Assembly (NCBI GenBank): GCA_031264295.1
Contig: JAISED010000049.1
Span: 1 to 50,238, forward strand
Length of the DNA stretch: 50,238 nt
From: Eubacteriales Family XIII. Incertae Sedis bacterium
GTDB taxonomy: Bacteria > Bacillota > Clostridia > Peptostreptococcales > Anaerovoracaceae
Reading direction: 5' to 3'
In this document: positions 41,918-50,238 of the stretch, in pieces
Position numbering within the stretch: position 1 is the first letter of the stretch
How the letters are laid out: every line of letters starts with the position of its first letter
Translations under genes and position numbers: made by a program
Notes under the pieces: model-generated
What the model was told of the DNA's origin: nothing
The model's input: the letters and a program-made list of their open reading frames with translations, nothing else
Databases searched by the model: none

Positions 41918-43453
41918 ATGTCACAATCAGATTATGTACGCGAACGGCGCAAGGGTCTTTATGAGCTTACCGATACGGCTCGCGCCGAACTCGCAGATTC
42001 CAAGTATTATAACAAGAATCTGGCGCCCACGTCCGTCTCCGAGCGCAATTGGAGCACCTACAATATTGCGTCGCTTTGGATAGGCATGTCTGTATGTCTG
42101 CCCGCCTTCACAATGGCTTCAGGACTCGTCAGCCTCGGGCTGTCGCCGTGGCTTGCCGTGTTAAACGTGGCGCTCGGCAATATCATCATTCTCATACCTA
42201 TACAGCTGAATTCTCACGCCGGTACTAAATACGGCATACCCTTCCCTGTATTTGCGAGAATGACCTTCGGCCCCATCGGCGCCCACATCCCCTCATTGTC
42301 AAGGGCAGTCACCGCCTGCGGGTGGAACGCTATACAGTCATGGTTCGGGGGCGGCGCCCTCATAGCTATGGCTGCCGTTTTCGTTCCTTCGATAAAAGAT
42401 CTCGACAATGCCCATTATATAGGTTTCTTCGTTTTTCTCGCCTTTGCCTGCATCATAACCGCCGCAGGCGCGGGCGCGATAAAGATATTCGAAGCCATAG
42501 GCGCGCCTGTTCTGATAATCCTGACATTCTGTCTGTTTGTCTGGTCATTTATGCTCGCCGGAAACGGCGACGCCGCAGGCAACACATTCACATTTGAAGA
42601 CGTAATCCGTGCGAGTTCCGATACAGTGCTGATCGAAGCCAACGGTGGATTCTGGTATATTTTTATGGCGGGTCTGACGTCAAGCATCGCGTTTTGGGCG
42701 ACCATGGCGCTGAACATACCTGATTTTTCCAGATACGCTTCAAGCCAGTCCGCGCAGTTCAAGGGGCAGCTATTCGGGATGCCGCTCACAATGGCGATCT
42801 GCGCCTTCGTCGGCGCCTTCTTCGCCCAAGCCACCAAGCTGGTAAACCTGGGCGGCGACGGTATGCCCATCTTTGACCCCACTGAGGCGCTGAACCACAT
42901 CGACTTCCCCATTATCACGTTTCTAATCGGCTTCGGCGTGGTAATCGCGACCATCACCACGAACATAGCCGCCAACATAGTAGCGCCCGCAAACGGCATC
43001 TCCAACCTCTGGCCGAAGCGTATAAGCTATGCTTTGGGCGCCTTCATCTCCTGCCTTATCGCTGTTTTATACCGTCCCTGGTGGATATTGAGCGACGCCG
43101 GAAACTACATTATAGGCTGGCTGAACGTCTATGGCGGCATACTCGCGCCCATAGCGGCCATCTTTATAGCCGACTATTATATCGTCAAGAAGAGGAACGT
43201 CGATCTCATGTCCCTATATCAGGGCAAGGCCGGAAGATACTGGTATACTCACGGTTTGAATCCCAACGCCATCATCGCTTGGATATGCGGTTTCATTCTT
43301 CCAACCATCGGTTCAACAACAGCTCTCGGCGGCGGGGCATTCAAATGGATATCGGCAAACGCGTATATATTCGGATTTGCGATAGGTTTCATCGTATACC
43401 TCGTTCTGTCTGCTGTTAACAAGAATGATTCGCAGGCCAGTTCCCGCATTTAA
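41918..43453 (+). CDS. NCS1-family nucleobase/hydantoin cation symporter
   Basis: A 511-residue transporter of about 12 spans. The N-terminus RNWSTYNIASLWIGMSVCLPAF, the span 3 region FGPIGAHIPSLSRAVTACGWNAIQSWFGG and the later NIPDFSRYA segment are hallmarks of NCS1 proteins (cytosine, allantoin, uracil or benzylhydantoin uptake). ATG 41918 has GGAGG five bases before it; an upstream in-frame ATG (41900) overlaps the pump stop. It is thus translationally close to the RND pump, an odd partner. Which substrate it carries cannot be read from sequence; no purine or pyrimidine catabolic gene is nearby. Confidence 0.9.
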   Translation: MSQSDYVRERRKGLYELTDTARAELADSKYYNKNLAPTSVSERNWSTYNIASLWIGMSVCLPAFTMASGLVSLGLSPWLAVLNVALGNIIILIPIQLNSHAGTKYGIPFPVFARMTFGPIGAHIPSLSRAVTACGWNAIQSWFGGGALIAMAAVFVPSIKDLDNAHYIGFFVFLAFACIITAAGAGAIKIFEAIGAPVLIILTFCLFVWSFMLAGNGDAAGNTFTFEDVIRASSDTVLIEANGGFWYIFMAGLTSSIAFWATMALNIPDFSRYASSQSAQFKGQLFGMPLTMAICAFVGAFFAQATKLVNLGGDGMPIFDPTEALNHIDFPIITFLIGFGVVIATITTNIAANIVAPANGISNLWPKRISYALGAFISCLIAVLYRPWWILSDAGNYIIGWLNVYGGILAPIAAIFIADYYIVKKRNVDLMSLYQGKAGRYWYTHGLNPNAIIAWICGFILPTIGSTTALGGGAFKWISANAYIFGFAIGFIVYLVLSAVNKNDSQASSRI

Positions 43454-43480
43454 TACGGGGTTCAGTATAAGTAAATTAAT

Positions 43481-43518
43481 ACCGCCTCCCGACGCTTACG
43501 CAGCAGATAGGAGGCGGT
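43481..43518. terminator. terminator-like hairpin between NCS1 permease and glyoxalase gene
   Basis: ACCGCCTCC (43481-43489) and GGAGGCGGT (43510-43518) form a 9-bp stem with a 20-base loop, between two convergent genes. On the minus strand it is followed by ATTAATTTACTT, moderately T-rich, so it may serve both. Confidence 0.6.
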
Positions 43519-43570
43519 TAATCAAAACGTCTAATACTGAAAGCTTGGCCTAGACAGGCTTTGTTCTTCG

Positions 43571-43939
43571 CTAACGCGTAGGCACGATCTCCAGCCAATA
43601 CCCGTCGGGATCCGCTATAAAATAGATGCCCATGCCTTCATTCTCGTAGCAAATAACACCCATTTCTTTATGTTTTTTATACGCCGCATCGAAATCATCC
43701 ACACGAAATGCCAGATGAAATTCATTGTCGCCCAGATTATAGGCTTCGGTTCTGTCCTTTAGCCATGTCAATTCAAGCTGGTGCTCGGATATTCCATCTC
43801 CCATGAATTCCAATATGAAACTGCCGTCTCCGCTTTCCTTGCGCCTCACAGTTGTGAGTCCCATCGCCTCTTCATAAAACGTCCTGCTCCTATCAAGATC
43901 CAGTACGTTGAAATTGTTGTGAACCATCTTAAAATTCAT
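43571..43939 (-). CDS. glyoxalase/VOC-family protein (lactoylglutathione lyase-like)
   Basis: A 122-residue VOC protein with two beta-alpha-beta-beta-beta modules. Likely metal ligands are His in MVHNNFNVLDL, Glu in HQLELTWL, His in NEFHLAFRVDDF and Glu in GYWLEIVP, which is the glyoxalase I pattern; IYFIADPDGYWLEI is the usual C-terminal signature. Glyoxalase I detoxifies methylglyoxal using a thiol cofactor; other VOC activities are possible. Four start codons follow one another (GTG ATG ATG ATG); the last ATG has AGG at the best distance. Alone on the minus strand, convergent with the NCS1 gene. Confidence 0.88.
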   Translation of the reverse strand: MNFKMVHNNFNVLDLDRSRTFYEEAMGLTTVRRKESGDGSFILEFMGDGISEHQLELTWLKDRTEAYNLGDNEFHLAFRVDDFDAAYKKHKEMGVICYENEGMGIYFIADPDGYWLEIVPTR

Positions 43940-44031
43940 CATCATCACCTGCTTTCATCATTCACGCGCCGGGCGGTCTCCCATACCCCCGCACCGGCGC
44001 CTGATACGCCGACATCCGGCGCGTCAGCTCC

Positions 44032-46383
44032 CTATCTTATCGGGCAGACCCCTGCTTCACAGCCGTCTGTGCCCACGTCATAATCCTGTTCTTCCTTTTC
44101 ATACTTTGAAATAAGCGATGGTATGAACGGCTTCATTAGAGCTGTCCTTCTCTCGAATTCCTCCTCCGCGATCTCCTCATATGGCAAAAGTTCGTAGAAA
44201 TTATCCTCGAATGACAGGAATGAAAGCGCTACTGTATCATCCCAGTGCTCCCACACCCAGTCCTCTACCTGTTCCCACTCGTCGTCACGGACGTGGATCG
44301 TAATAGAACAGTTATGATCTACGTAGTTATTCATGAACATACGATATATCTCAAGCTGTTCCACCGCTGAAACGTCGCGTTTGATCTTTCCGTCCGGCGC
44401 CTTGATCGGGAACTCGACCACCTTTGTCGTACAGTTTTCCTCCGACTGGCCGATTTCCGGAAATACCGGATACCCCAGCTCTGTACATACCTTTGCCAAT
44501 GGGTCGTCGCTGCTGATGCGTATCCTTCTTATATAGTACGGCGCATGTGAGAAATGCACCCCGCTGGAAACTACCGGCAGCAGGCTGAGCGTGCCCTCGG
44601 GCTTTATGGTCGTTACTAATAAGGGCTTCTGCATACCGAGTTCTTCCGCATAGTCCGCGGCGGCTGTCTTTGCCGCCTCCCGCAGTTCGCATAGCAGCTG
44701 TATCTGTTCTTCCTGCGAAAGCTTGACGGCGTTCACCATATCCTGCCACCCGGTCAGGGAACAGCCCAAGAGCTTATCCCTCTGCTGAACCGCGTTCCAC
44801 TCGGGTATTTCAAGCTCGCTGCATGTCATCCGGTAGCCTGCCCTTGCGGACAGGCGCTGTGCGTTCAGCAGACCTGCCTTGTCAAGCCCCTCGCCGCTAA
44901 CAAAACCCATTACATTCACCGTTGTGAGGTTGCAAAGCCCTTTAGAATCAAGCAATATCTCCGCGCAAGGGTTCACGCCCTGAAAATTCGGTCTCCGTTT
45001 ACTGCCTGCGATTTCATTCACCCATCCCGGCTCTCCTGAATACCGCATCTGTCCGAGATGCCAGTGCAAGCCTTCTCTCGTAGGCCGCTTCGTATAGTAA
45101 ATCGAATTGTTACTCATTTGGCGATGCGCTATTTCCTGGTCTATGACCCACTTTTCATCTACTTTTTTGAATAACTCACTCTTCGCCTGTATGCATTCCT
45201 TATCGTCCTGATCCACCAGGACTATTTCCGCCGTCCGTCTGACGCCGCCCACAACCACGTTTTCACCGATTATATTCGCGATATCCAGACAGTCGATAGG
45301 CTGGAGTCTTACCGAATTCGACGTGGAACGGCTTCCCGCCTTCTCGATGACCCTGCCGATCTTCATGAACATGTTCTTCATGCTCTGATGCCCGCTGGCG
45401 GTGCCGCCAAAGGTTCGCAGCTTCTCGCCCTTTGGTCTTACATTGTCATAATTCAAAATGATCGTGGCCATCTTCCTGTATTCCGTACTGTACAGCGCCT
45501 TCATAAAGTAGTCCATAGCCTGTACCCAGCCCTCTTTACTGTCGCCTATCGTTATCTTCACTGTGTCATTGTGGCTGAATTCAAGCGACGTGTTGTCCTG
45601 TCTGAGAGTTTTCATCGCCGGAGTATATGATTCATGTATGATCTCCACGTCTGTGCGTATGGCAGGCAGCTTCGCTACGTCCGATTTCAGCAGGCGCACC
45701 CCTACTCCCGAACCCACCATCAGCAGGTAGAAGATGTCGCGAAATGCTGAAAAGCTGTCGATGACCTGAAACGAGCAGTTAAAGTTCGACATGGGATAAT
45801 ATTTGGATACATCAGTGCTTCCGACCCAGAATGTTCTGCCTGAAAGGAACTGCTTCAAGTCATATACATTTCTGTAAAGCTGTTCCGCTTCCTCTTTTGA
45901 GGTCGGCACCAGGCTGCAGTTGTATTCCACCGCCCTCCTTACCGTCTCCCACCAATACTCCCTGCGCATTTCTTCCGGTATCCAGCGCGAATAAGTCCGG
46001 TAATAAACAAAGCTTCCCAATTGGTTCATCGGCGAGGGCATATGCTTAAACTTGCTGACAAACTCGTCTGATATGACCCGGCCGTCGCGCCGTTTGCGGG
46101 CGTCCCTGGTCTTATCCCGCTCATAACGGTAAATAATGAATTTCTTGGCGGCGTCCTTCCTCTCACTGGCCATCAGAAAGTCTTCCACCAGATCCTGGAT
46201 GTCCTCTACATGGACTACCCTCTCCGCCTTCTCGATCTGCCTGCCGATCTCAGCCGCGATATCCCATGACAATTTTTCATCTATCCCGCCGGGAGTCTCC
46301 ATCATGGCGTTCTCAACAGCCAGTTTTATCTTCAGTCCATTAAAATCGACGTACTTGCCGTCACGTTTGACTACAGTTTTCAT
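44032..46383 (-). CDS. nrdJ: adenosylcobalamin-dependent ribonucleoside-triphosphate reductase
   Basis: Class II monomeric reductase that makes deoxynucleotides and needs coenzyme B12. An N-terminal ATP-cone (MKTVVKRDGKYVDFNGLKIK, about 1-95) is followed by the ten-stranded barrel. C203 (NFNCSF) and C484 (GLCNLTTV) form the reducible pair, and C473/E475 in NPCAEI are the thiyl radical and general-acid site. The C-terminal redox pair is C-x4-C in GCEAGVC. It has 783 residues. No cobalamin riboswitch was recognised in the leader; a promoter overlapped by an NrdR-box-like palindrome lies about 100 bases upstream. Stands alone as a one-gene unit. Confidence 0.93.
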   Translation of the reverse strand: MKTVVKRDGKYVDFNGLKIKLAVENAMMETPGGIDEKLSWDIAAEIGRQIEKAERVVHVEDIQDLVEDFLMASERKDAAKKFIIYRYERDKTRDARKRRDGRVISDEFVSKFKHMPSPMNQLGSFVYYRTYSRWIPEEMRREYWWETVRRAVEYNCSLVPTSKEEAEQLYRNVYDLKQFLSGRTFWVGSTDVSKYYPMSNFNCSFQVIDSFSAFRDIFYLLMVGSGVGVRLLKSDVAKLPAIRTDVEIIHESYTPAMKTLRQDNTSLEFSHNDTVKITIGDSKEGWVQAMDYFMKALYSTEYRKMATIILNYDNVRPKGEKLRTFGGTASGHQSMKNMFMKIGRVIEKAGSRSTSNSVRLQPIDCLDIANIIGENVVVGGVRRTAEIVLVDQDDKECIQAKSELFKKVDEKWVIDQEIAHRQMSNNSIYYTKRPTREGLHWHLGQMRYSGEPGWVNEIAGSKRRPNFQGVNPCAEILLDSKGLCNLTTVNVMGFVSGEGLDKAGLLNAQRLSARAGYRMTCSELEIPEWNAVQQRDKLLGCSLTGWQDMVNAVKLSQEEQIQLLCELREAAKTAAADYAEELGMQKPLLVTTIKPEGTLSLLPVVSSGVHFSHAPYYIRRIRISSDDPLAKVCTELGYPVFPEIGQSEENCTTKVVEFPIKAPDGKIKRDVSAVEQLEIYRMFMNNYVDHNCSITIHVRDDEWEQVEDWVWEHWDDTVALSFLSFEDNFYELLPYEEIAEEEFERRTALMKPFIPSLISKYEKEEQDYDVGTDGCEAGVCPIR

Positions 46384-46482
46384 AATTGCTTTTCATCCCT
46401 CTTTCCTGTTGTTTGTTACTCTGTTTGTTATAAGCCACCGCTCCAACATATGGATGTTCATAGCGGCAATTTCACATCAGGA

Positions 46483-46515
46483 ATACATTATATAGTATCA
46501 TTCACTCAGGTTCAA
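46483..46515 (-). promoter_or_regulatory. nrdJ promoter with NrdR-box-like palindrome over the -10
   Basis: On the minus strand TTGAAC (46510-46515), 17-base spacer, TATAAT (46487-46492). The sequence ATACTATATAATGTAT (46483-46498) matches the NrdR box ACACWATATATWGTGT at 13 of 16 positions and covers the -10. A convincing second box at the usual spacing was not found. Confidence 0.5.
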
Positions 46516-46567
46516 GAGGATTTTAAAGTTTTTTTATTTACATCTTTTCATCCTTGATTTACATGGA

Positions 46568-46837
46568 TCATACTATTCGCACTTCCAATTCTTTTCCAAT
46601 AGCTTTCGCTATTTTATTTAGAAACCCAAGTGTTGGATTATAATTCCCGCTCTCTAGGCGAGATATATTCGATTGTTTTGTCCCAACCAGATCTGCTAGA
46701 TCCTTTTGCGTCAAATTCTTTTCTTGTCTGGCCATTATTATTTCCTCAATGATTTTGTACTCAGTCTCGTTGTTTTTGAGTTCCTCACGTACATCTTCAT
46801 TCTGAAGGATCTTTTTCTTTGCATCATCCCAGTTCAT
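46568..46837 (-). CDS. XRE-family antitoxin (HigA-like)
   Basis: An 89-residue protein. The helix-turn-helix is NLTQKDLADLVGTKQSNISRLESG at about 41-64, split into helix 2 (QKDLADLVG) and recognition helix (KQSNISRLESG). The N-terminal third (DDAKKKILQNEDVREELKNNE) is the usual extension of HigA-like antitoxins. Its ATG overlaps the stop of the upstream toxin remnant by four bases (ATGA), the normal toxin-first order. The antitoxin itself looks intact, including its C-terminal strand LEVRIV, while the toxin is not. Confidence 0.88.
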   Translation of the reverse strand: MNWDDAKKKILQNEDVREELKNNETEYKIIEEIIMARQEKNLTQKDLADLVGTKQSNISRLESGNYNPTLGFLNKIAKAIGKELEVRIV

Positions 46838-47039
46838 TTTTTGCTCCTTGCTATATAATCATTCATCCGATTTAGTGCTATATCTAATTCTTTTGTCGGA
46901 GTTTTTTCTGTCTTTTTGGGGAAACCATGTAGCAAAATACTTTTATTTTGGCTTGTTGTTTTGGATTTAGCGATACGATAAAATCAAGGACAGGTACTTT
47001 GTTGTCCGCTTTTTCATATAATTCGATTTCATATTTCAT
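46834..47039 (-). pseudogene. HigB/RelE-type toxin with internal deletion
   Basis: ATG 47039 opens a frame MKYEIELYEKADNKVPVLDFIVSL, the N-terminal half-strand and helix of HigB-type toxins, reaching KQQAKI at about residue 32. The typical C-terminal sequence ILLHGFPKKTEKTPTKELDIALNRM, ending IARSKK, then follows at once in another frame and runs into the antitoxin start. About 50-60 central residues, including the DGLYELR-type strand and most catalytic residues, are missing. In its own frame the start stops early, after about 51 residues. The N- and C-terminal similarity is from family memory. Confidence 0.8.
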
Positions 47040-47095
47040 GCCTTTAATATATCACATACGATATTTCTTGTCAAGCCCTTCTGAATCAATAAAAT

Positions 47096-47341
47096 CTATA
47101 TGGTTACAGTCACCAGAACCGAAGCGGTCAGTTCACTGCCATCTGTGGCTCTTAGCGTGATTATGGTTGTTCCCGCTTTACGGGGCGTTACTGTTCCGTA
47201 ATGATTTACGGAAGCAACAGCAGGATTAGAAGACGTTATCTCATACGCGACTCCATCTATTATCGGATTAATCTGCAGCGAGCTATTTACCTTTGTTTGT
47301 ACCCGCGAGCTCCCCATTGATACAAATGTCGCCTGAAGCAT
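47096..47341 (-). pseudogene. Big2 (bacterial Ig-like) domain fragment
   Basis: The 81-residue frame contains a Big2 pattern: VAYEITSSNPAVASVNHYG, TVTPRKAGTTIITLRATDG and a final strand LTASVLVTVTI. There is no signal peptide, so alone it could not be exported. It lies just after the C69 dipeptidase remnant, in another frame and separated by a stop. It is probably the tail of the same former surface protein. A short separate gene is less likely. Confidence 0.6.
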
Positions 47342-47351
47342 TTCGGATTTT

Positions 47352-47890
47352 TTAAGGAATGACTATGCTCATATGCTCGGTTTCCGCATCAAAAGCCTGC
47401 AACTCCGCCAGAAGCTGCCTGGCGTTGTCGAAGGCTTCTCCCGCGACAGCCTTGCTGAGTTCGGTGATCTTTGCCTGCGCCAGTTCTGGATCTACGGCAT
47501 ATATTCGCAACATCTCCTCGTCCACCGCATCTTGTCGTCCGGGGCTTTTACTGCCGCATACTGGTGACCCGACAATATTTCCATATACCACACTTCATTG
47601 GGGTCGCTGACAGTGAACGCCTCTCGCCCTCCCGCGCCTTTAGCGTCTATTACATTTGCTATAAGCTCTATCGCGCTGCGAGCCGTTTCCGCATTCATTA
47701 GTATGACCGTTGCAAGATCTGCCCTGACAAGACCGCCGTTCACCGCCCGAACCATAGGATCATTACTTGCGGCGGTTATAGCCTGCTTAGCGTTACTGAT
47801 GGTGACAGCAGCGCTGCGGTAACCACTGAAAAAATAATCCCAGTTGTTCTCGATTTTCTCATCTTCATTTCTCAAGACCCTTTCTTTCAA
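47352..47890 (-). pseudogene. C69-family dipeptidase remnant
   Basis: Two overlapping frames give pieces of one protein. The first (47890 to about 47530) reads GGLVRADLATVILMNAETARSAIEL, then SDPNEVWYMEILSGHQYAAVKAPDDKM, the central part of C69 dipeptidases. The second (to 47352) reads VDEEMLRIYAVDPELAQAKITEL and AFDNARQLLAEL, the family C-terminus. The N-terminal Cys nucleophile, the signal peptide and 100-200 residues between the pieces are gone. Such enzymes in clostridia are often secreted and carry Big2 domains, which fits the fragment beside it. Confidence 0.7.
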
Positions 47891-47969
47891 AAAAATATTA
47901 AATTATTCTCATAATATTACCTGGCTTTCAAAAAACCGGCACAATATGGTCAACTTACCAAAATATATA

Positions 47970-47998
47970 TTGAGATCTCACACGCGGCATAGTATAGT
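47970..47998 (+). promoter_or_regulatory. sigma-A promoter of the S8 protease
   Basis: TTGAGA (47970-47975), 17-base spacer, TATAGT (47993-47998), each matching the consensus at five of six. The leader would be about 110 bases and contains a hairpin. Confidence 0.7.
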
Positions 47999-48036
47999 TA
48001 AAGTGTCATTAAGAAGTATTATAGAGTTCGCGGTTT

Positions 48037-48066
48037 ACATAATGGAGACTGTGACCTCCATTATGT
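48037..48066 (+). promoter_or_regulatory. 11-bp inverted repeat in the S8 protease leader
   Basis: ACATAATGGAG (48037-48047) and CTCCATTATGT (48056-48066) pair perfectly around an eight-base loop, ending 49 bases before the start codon. It may be a repressor operator or an RNA hairpin; there is no T tract, so it is not a terminator. Confidence 0.65.
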
Positions 48067-48115
48067 GAACGGTCGACAAAAGGGCGCACTACGAAAACAC
48101 AATGAGGGACACATT

Positions 48116-50238
48116 ATGAAAAAGACTTTTAGAACAAGACTTACGGCTCTGTTGATCTGTGTTGTGTTTTTACCGTCAAATGTTTATGGACTTGGTGCAA
48201 AAGCTTTCATTGCGGAGGAGTATACCGATTCCTCCATTGCGGACGAGTACGAAGATTCCGCTATTGAGAATGAGTATGTTGATTTCAGTATGGATGACTA
48301 TGCCGATTCTTCCGCAGATATGTCAAAAGTTAATTCTGTCGGTACGTTTGAGCCGATTCTTGAGGATGCGGTTGAAGCGATTGCAGTTTCGGGGACGTCC
48401 CTTAAAGACGCCTACGTCTCTGACAGCCCCGCTTTGCCGCGAAAACTGATTGTGAAGTATAAGGACGATGTCAGTGAGGCGATGGCTGAGGTCTCTGCCA
48501 GAAAGATCGCCAGAGAATTTTCAATTGATAATCCGGAACAGATCAGCATGGACGGATCCTCAAGATTAGAGGTGTTTTCATTTGAAAAAGCGGCTGAATC
48601 AGAACTTGATACAGAGAGTCTTATAATGGATTTGCAAACAGATCCGAATGTGGAGTATGTTCAGGAAGACTTTCTTTTTACTCCGCTTTCCTCACCCGGC
48701 GACCCGGATTTTGATATGCAATGGGGGCTTAAAAATATTGGGCAGGACATAGACGGCGCCGGTGGAACCGCAGGCGCCGATATCAATGTGACTGACGTAT
48801 GGGATGAGCTTGCGCCGCAAAGCGGTGTAGTCGTCGGACTTCTTGATACGGGTGTGGATATTGATCATCCCGATTTACAGGATATTGTTGTTGAAGGATA
48901 TGATTTCACAGGTCCGGAATCGAACATTTTGCCGCTCGACGGCGATCCTCACGGGACGCAGATCGCAGGAATAATCGCGGCGAAGCATAACCTTGAAGGA
49001 ATCGCGGGTGCTGCGCCGAATGTCAGCATTATGCCGCTGAAATTCATTGAAAACGGCGCGGGATATACATCCGACGCTTTGAACGCTATAGAATACGCGA
49101 AACTTAACGGTATTCGCGTGATAAACTGCAGTTGGGGCAGCACATTCTATAACCGTGCGCTTTACGAAGCCATATCAGATAATCCCCATATATTATTTGT
49201 ATGCTCGGCGGGCAATATCGACGGAGGTCAGCCGATTTATCCGGCAGCCTTCGGTCTTTCTAACATTCTGGCGGTTTCTTCGGCGGATAATAAAGGCTTA
49301 GCCGATATAAACGCGAGTCATGGGGATTATGTGAATCTGTATGCGCCCGGAGTAAATATATATACTGCAATGCCGGACGGCGGCTATGATTTCGTAAGCG
49401 GAACATCCATGTCCGCCGGATTTGTCAGCGCGGCGGCGGCGATATACCTGCAGTATTATCCCGGTGCGCTCGGACGCGATATCGCAGCCGCTGTCAGGCA
49501 AAGCGTCAGCTATCGCGGAGAAGATGAACCCGTTACGCCGATTGCGGCGGGAACAAATGCGCCTCTGCTCAATGTAGGCGCTATGCTTGATATTCCGCCG
49601 GGCGCGGAACTTCCGGCAAGTACGGAATACACCTCCTCCTTACCGGACGGCTTTGATTTATCCGAGTATTACACACCTTACGGCGATCAGATTGAATATA
49701 TTCAGGATTTGATGTCGTCGAACCAGCTTTACACGGATTTGAGTGATGAGGAGATCGAAACTTTAAACCTCTGCCTAAGCGTGACTGACGAGGCTATGAC
49801 TGAATGCGCCGACGGCGGATTCGGCATCTATGACGCATATGTCAAGGCAAAGATCATGTGCTACACCGACAGCTCCCTTGCCGACGTCTTGACAATGATA
49901 GACAATTATGGCGGTGATGAAGAAGCCGCCGCTCTTCAGGCATATATTTTCGATTTCTATAGATTAAAACATCCGGAGTTGTTTGAAGCAGATGAGAGCG
50001 GCGGATTAACAGCTCTCCTTATTGGCGGTTATACAGCCAATGAAATCGGCAACGCCTTTATATTTTCCGAAGTTCTTGAAATATTTATAGAGGAGGCTAT
50101 AAATTGGATAGATGAGATCCGTTCGTCTGCTCCGCCGGAGTTCCAATATGACAGCTCCGGTTATGACAGCTATCTGATAGATAAGCTTTTATGGGACTAT
50201 GGAATAGGCCAAAGAAGGATCGCCTTAAACGCATTCAA
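48116..50238 (+). CDS. secreted subtilisin-like (S8) serine protease, partial
   Basis: At least 707 residues; the gene runs off the right edge. A signal peptide (KKTFRTRLTALLICVVFLPSNVYG) is followed by an acidic segment with four imperfect repeats (about 31-66: IAEEYTDSS, IADEYEDSA, IENEYVDFS, MDDYADSS), then a propeptide (about 105-190). The S8 domain has Asp244 in LLDTGVDIDHPD, His279 in DPHGTQIAGI, the oxyanion Asn367 in SAGN and Ser431 in SGTSMSAG, so it should be active. After about residue 510 comes a mostly helical region with LSDEEIETLNLCLSVTDEAM that I do not recognise. GAGGG lies eight bases before the ATG. It may act on proteins at or outside the cell surface. Confidence 0.9.
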   Translation, partial: MKKTFRTRLTALLICVVFLPSNVYGLGAKAFIAEEYTDSSIADEYEDSAIENEYVDFSMDDYADSSADMSKVNSVGTFEPILEDAVEAIAVSGTSLKDAYVSDSPALPRKLIVKYKDDVSEAMAEVSARKIAREFSIDNPEQISMDGSSRLEVFSFEKAAESELDTESLIMDLQTDPNVEYVQEDFLFTPLSSPGDPDFDMQWGLKNIGQDIDGAGGTAGADINVTDVWDELAPQSGVVVGLLDTGVDIDHPDLQDIVVEGYDFTGPESNILPLDGDPHGTQIAGIIAAKHNLEGIAGAAPNVSIMPLKFIENGAGYTSDALNAIEYAKLNGIRVINCSWGSTFYNRALYEAISDNPHILFVCSAGNIDGGQPIYPAAFGLSNILAVSSADNKGLADINASHGDYVNLYAPGVNIYTAMPDGGYDFVSGTSMSAGFVSAAAAIYLQYYPGALGRDIAAAVRQSVSYRGEDEPVTPIAAGTNAPLLNVGAMLDIPPGAELPASTEYTSSLPDGFDLSEYYTPYGDQIEYIQDLMSSNQLYTDLSDEEIETLNLCLSVTDEAMTECADGGFGIYDAYVKAKIMCYTDSSLADVLTMIDNYGGDEEAAALQAYIFDFYRLKHPELFEADESGGLTALLIGGYTANEIGNAFIFSEVLEIFIEEAINWIDEIRSSAPPEFQYDSSGYDSYLIDKLLWDYGIGQRRIALNAF

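Noticed and set aside
46384..46567. Cobalamin riboswitch before nrdJ
   Set aside because: No B12-box-like sequence was found, and the leader of about 100 bases is too short for a full element.

Overview
The window looks like a chromosome segment of a low-to-middle GC Gram-positive bacterium, most likely class Clostridia (Bacillota). The reasons are a division and cell-wall (dcw) cluster of the clostridial type, with mraZ, a SpoVD-like PASTA-domain PBP, two DUF881 proteins (YlxW/YlxX type) and the small basic protein Sbp; an adenosylcobalamin-dependent ribonucleotide reductase; AGGAGG-type ribosome binding sites; and near-consensus sigma-A promoters. I saw no tRNA, rRNA or CRISPR array.

Positions 1-28,100 are almost entirely on the minus strand. 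At the left edge is the 5' part of an IS transposase whose two reading frames join by a -1 shift on an A9 run. Reading in the direction of transcription, from high to low coordinates, follow lgt-ychF; then mraZ-rsmH-ftsL-spoVD-murF-mraY-murD-ftsW-murG-ftsQ-DUF881-DUF881-sbp; then ftsZ; then a TrmH-type RNA methyltransferase and pheS-pheT-zapA-mutS2-argS and a radical SAM gene. Many of these genes overlap by a few bases. murE, murB and ftsA are missing from their usual places. A bidirectional terminator separates ychF from mraZ, and a triple TGGAG repeat with 10-bp phasing, a likely MraZ operator, overlaps the mraZ promoter.

Positions 28,100-33,000 are accessory: a secreted protein with PPC-like domains and a one-base frameshift in its signal peptide, an unrecognised 421-aa protein, and a RecG-like/AlbA-type regulator lacking the usual N-terminal domain. 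This regulator lies between two 129-bp direct copies of the 3' end of the unknown gene.

Positions 33,000-43,500 hold two export systems on the plus strand: a MacA/MacB-like ABC exporter (adaptor, ATPase, permease), and, after nth on the opposite strand, an RND adaptor and pump with a structured leader. An NCS1-family permease is translationally coupled to the pump. No outer-membrane factor is seen for either system.

Positions 43,500-50,238 hold a glyoxalase-family protein, the B12-dependent reductase (nrdJ) with an NrdR-box-like promoter, an antitoxin whose HigB/RelE-type toxin has lost its middle, the remains of a C69 dipeptidase and of a Big2 domain, and a large secreted subtilisin-like protease that runs off the right edge.

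Two themes recur. A ~145-bp inverted-terminal-repeat element (MITE-like) occurs at 9.7 kb and 37.1 kb, with a nearby half copy and a possible remnant at 21.8 kb. In addition, the 3' ends of several genes (mutS2, rsmH, the 421-aa gene, nth) lie in short duplications or tandem repeats.
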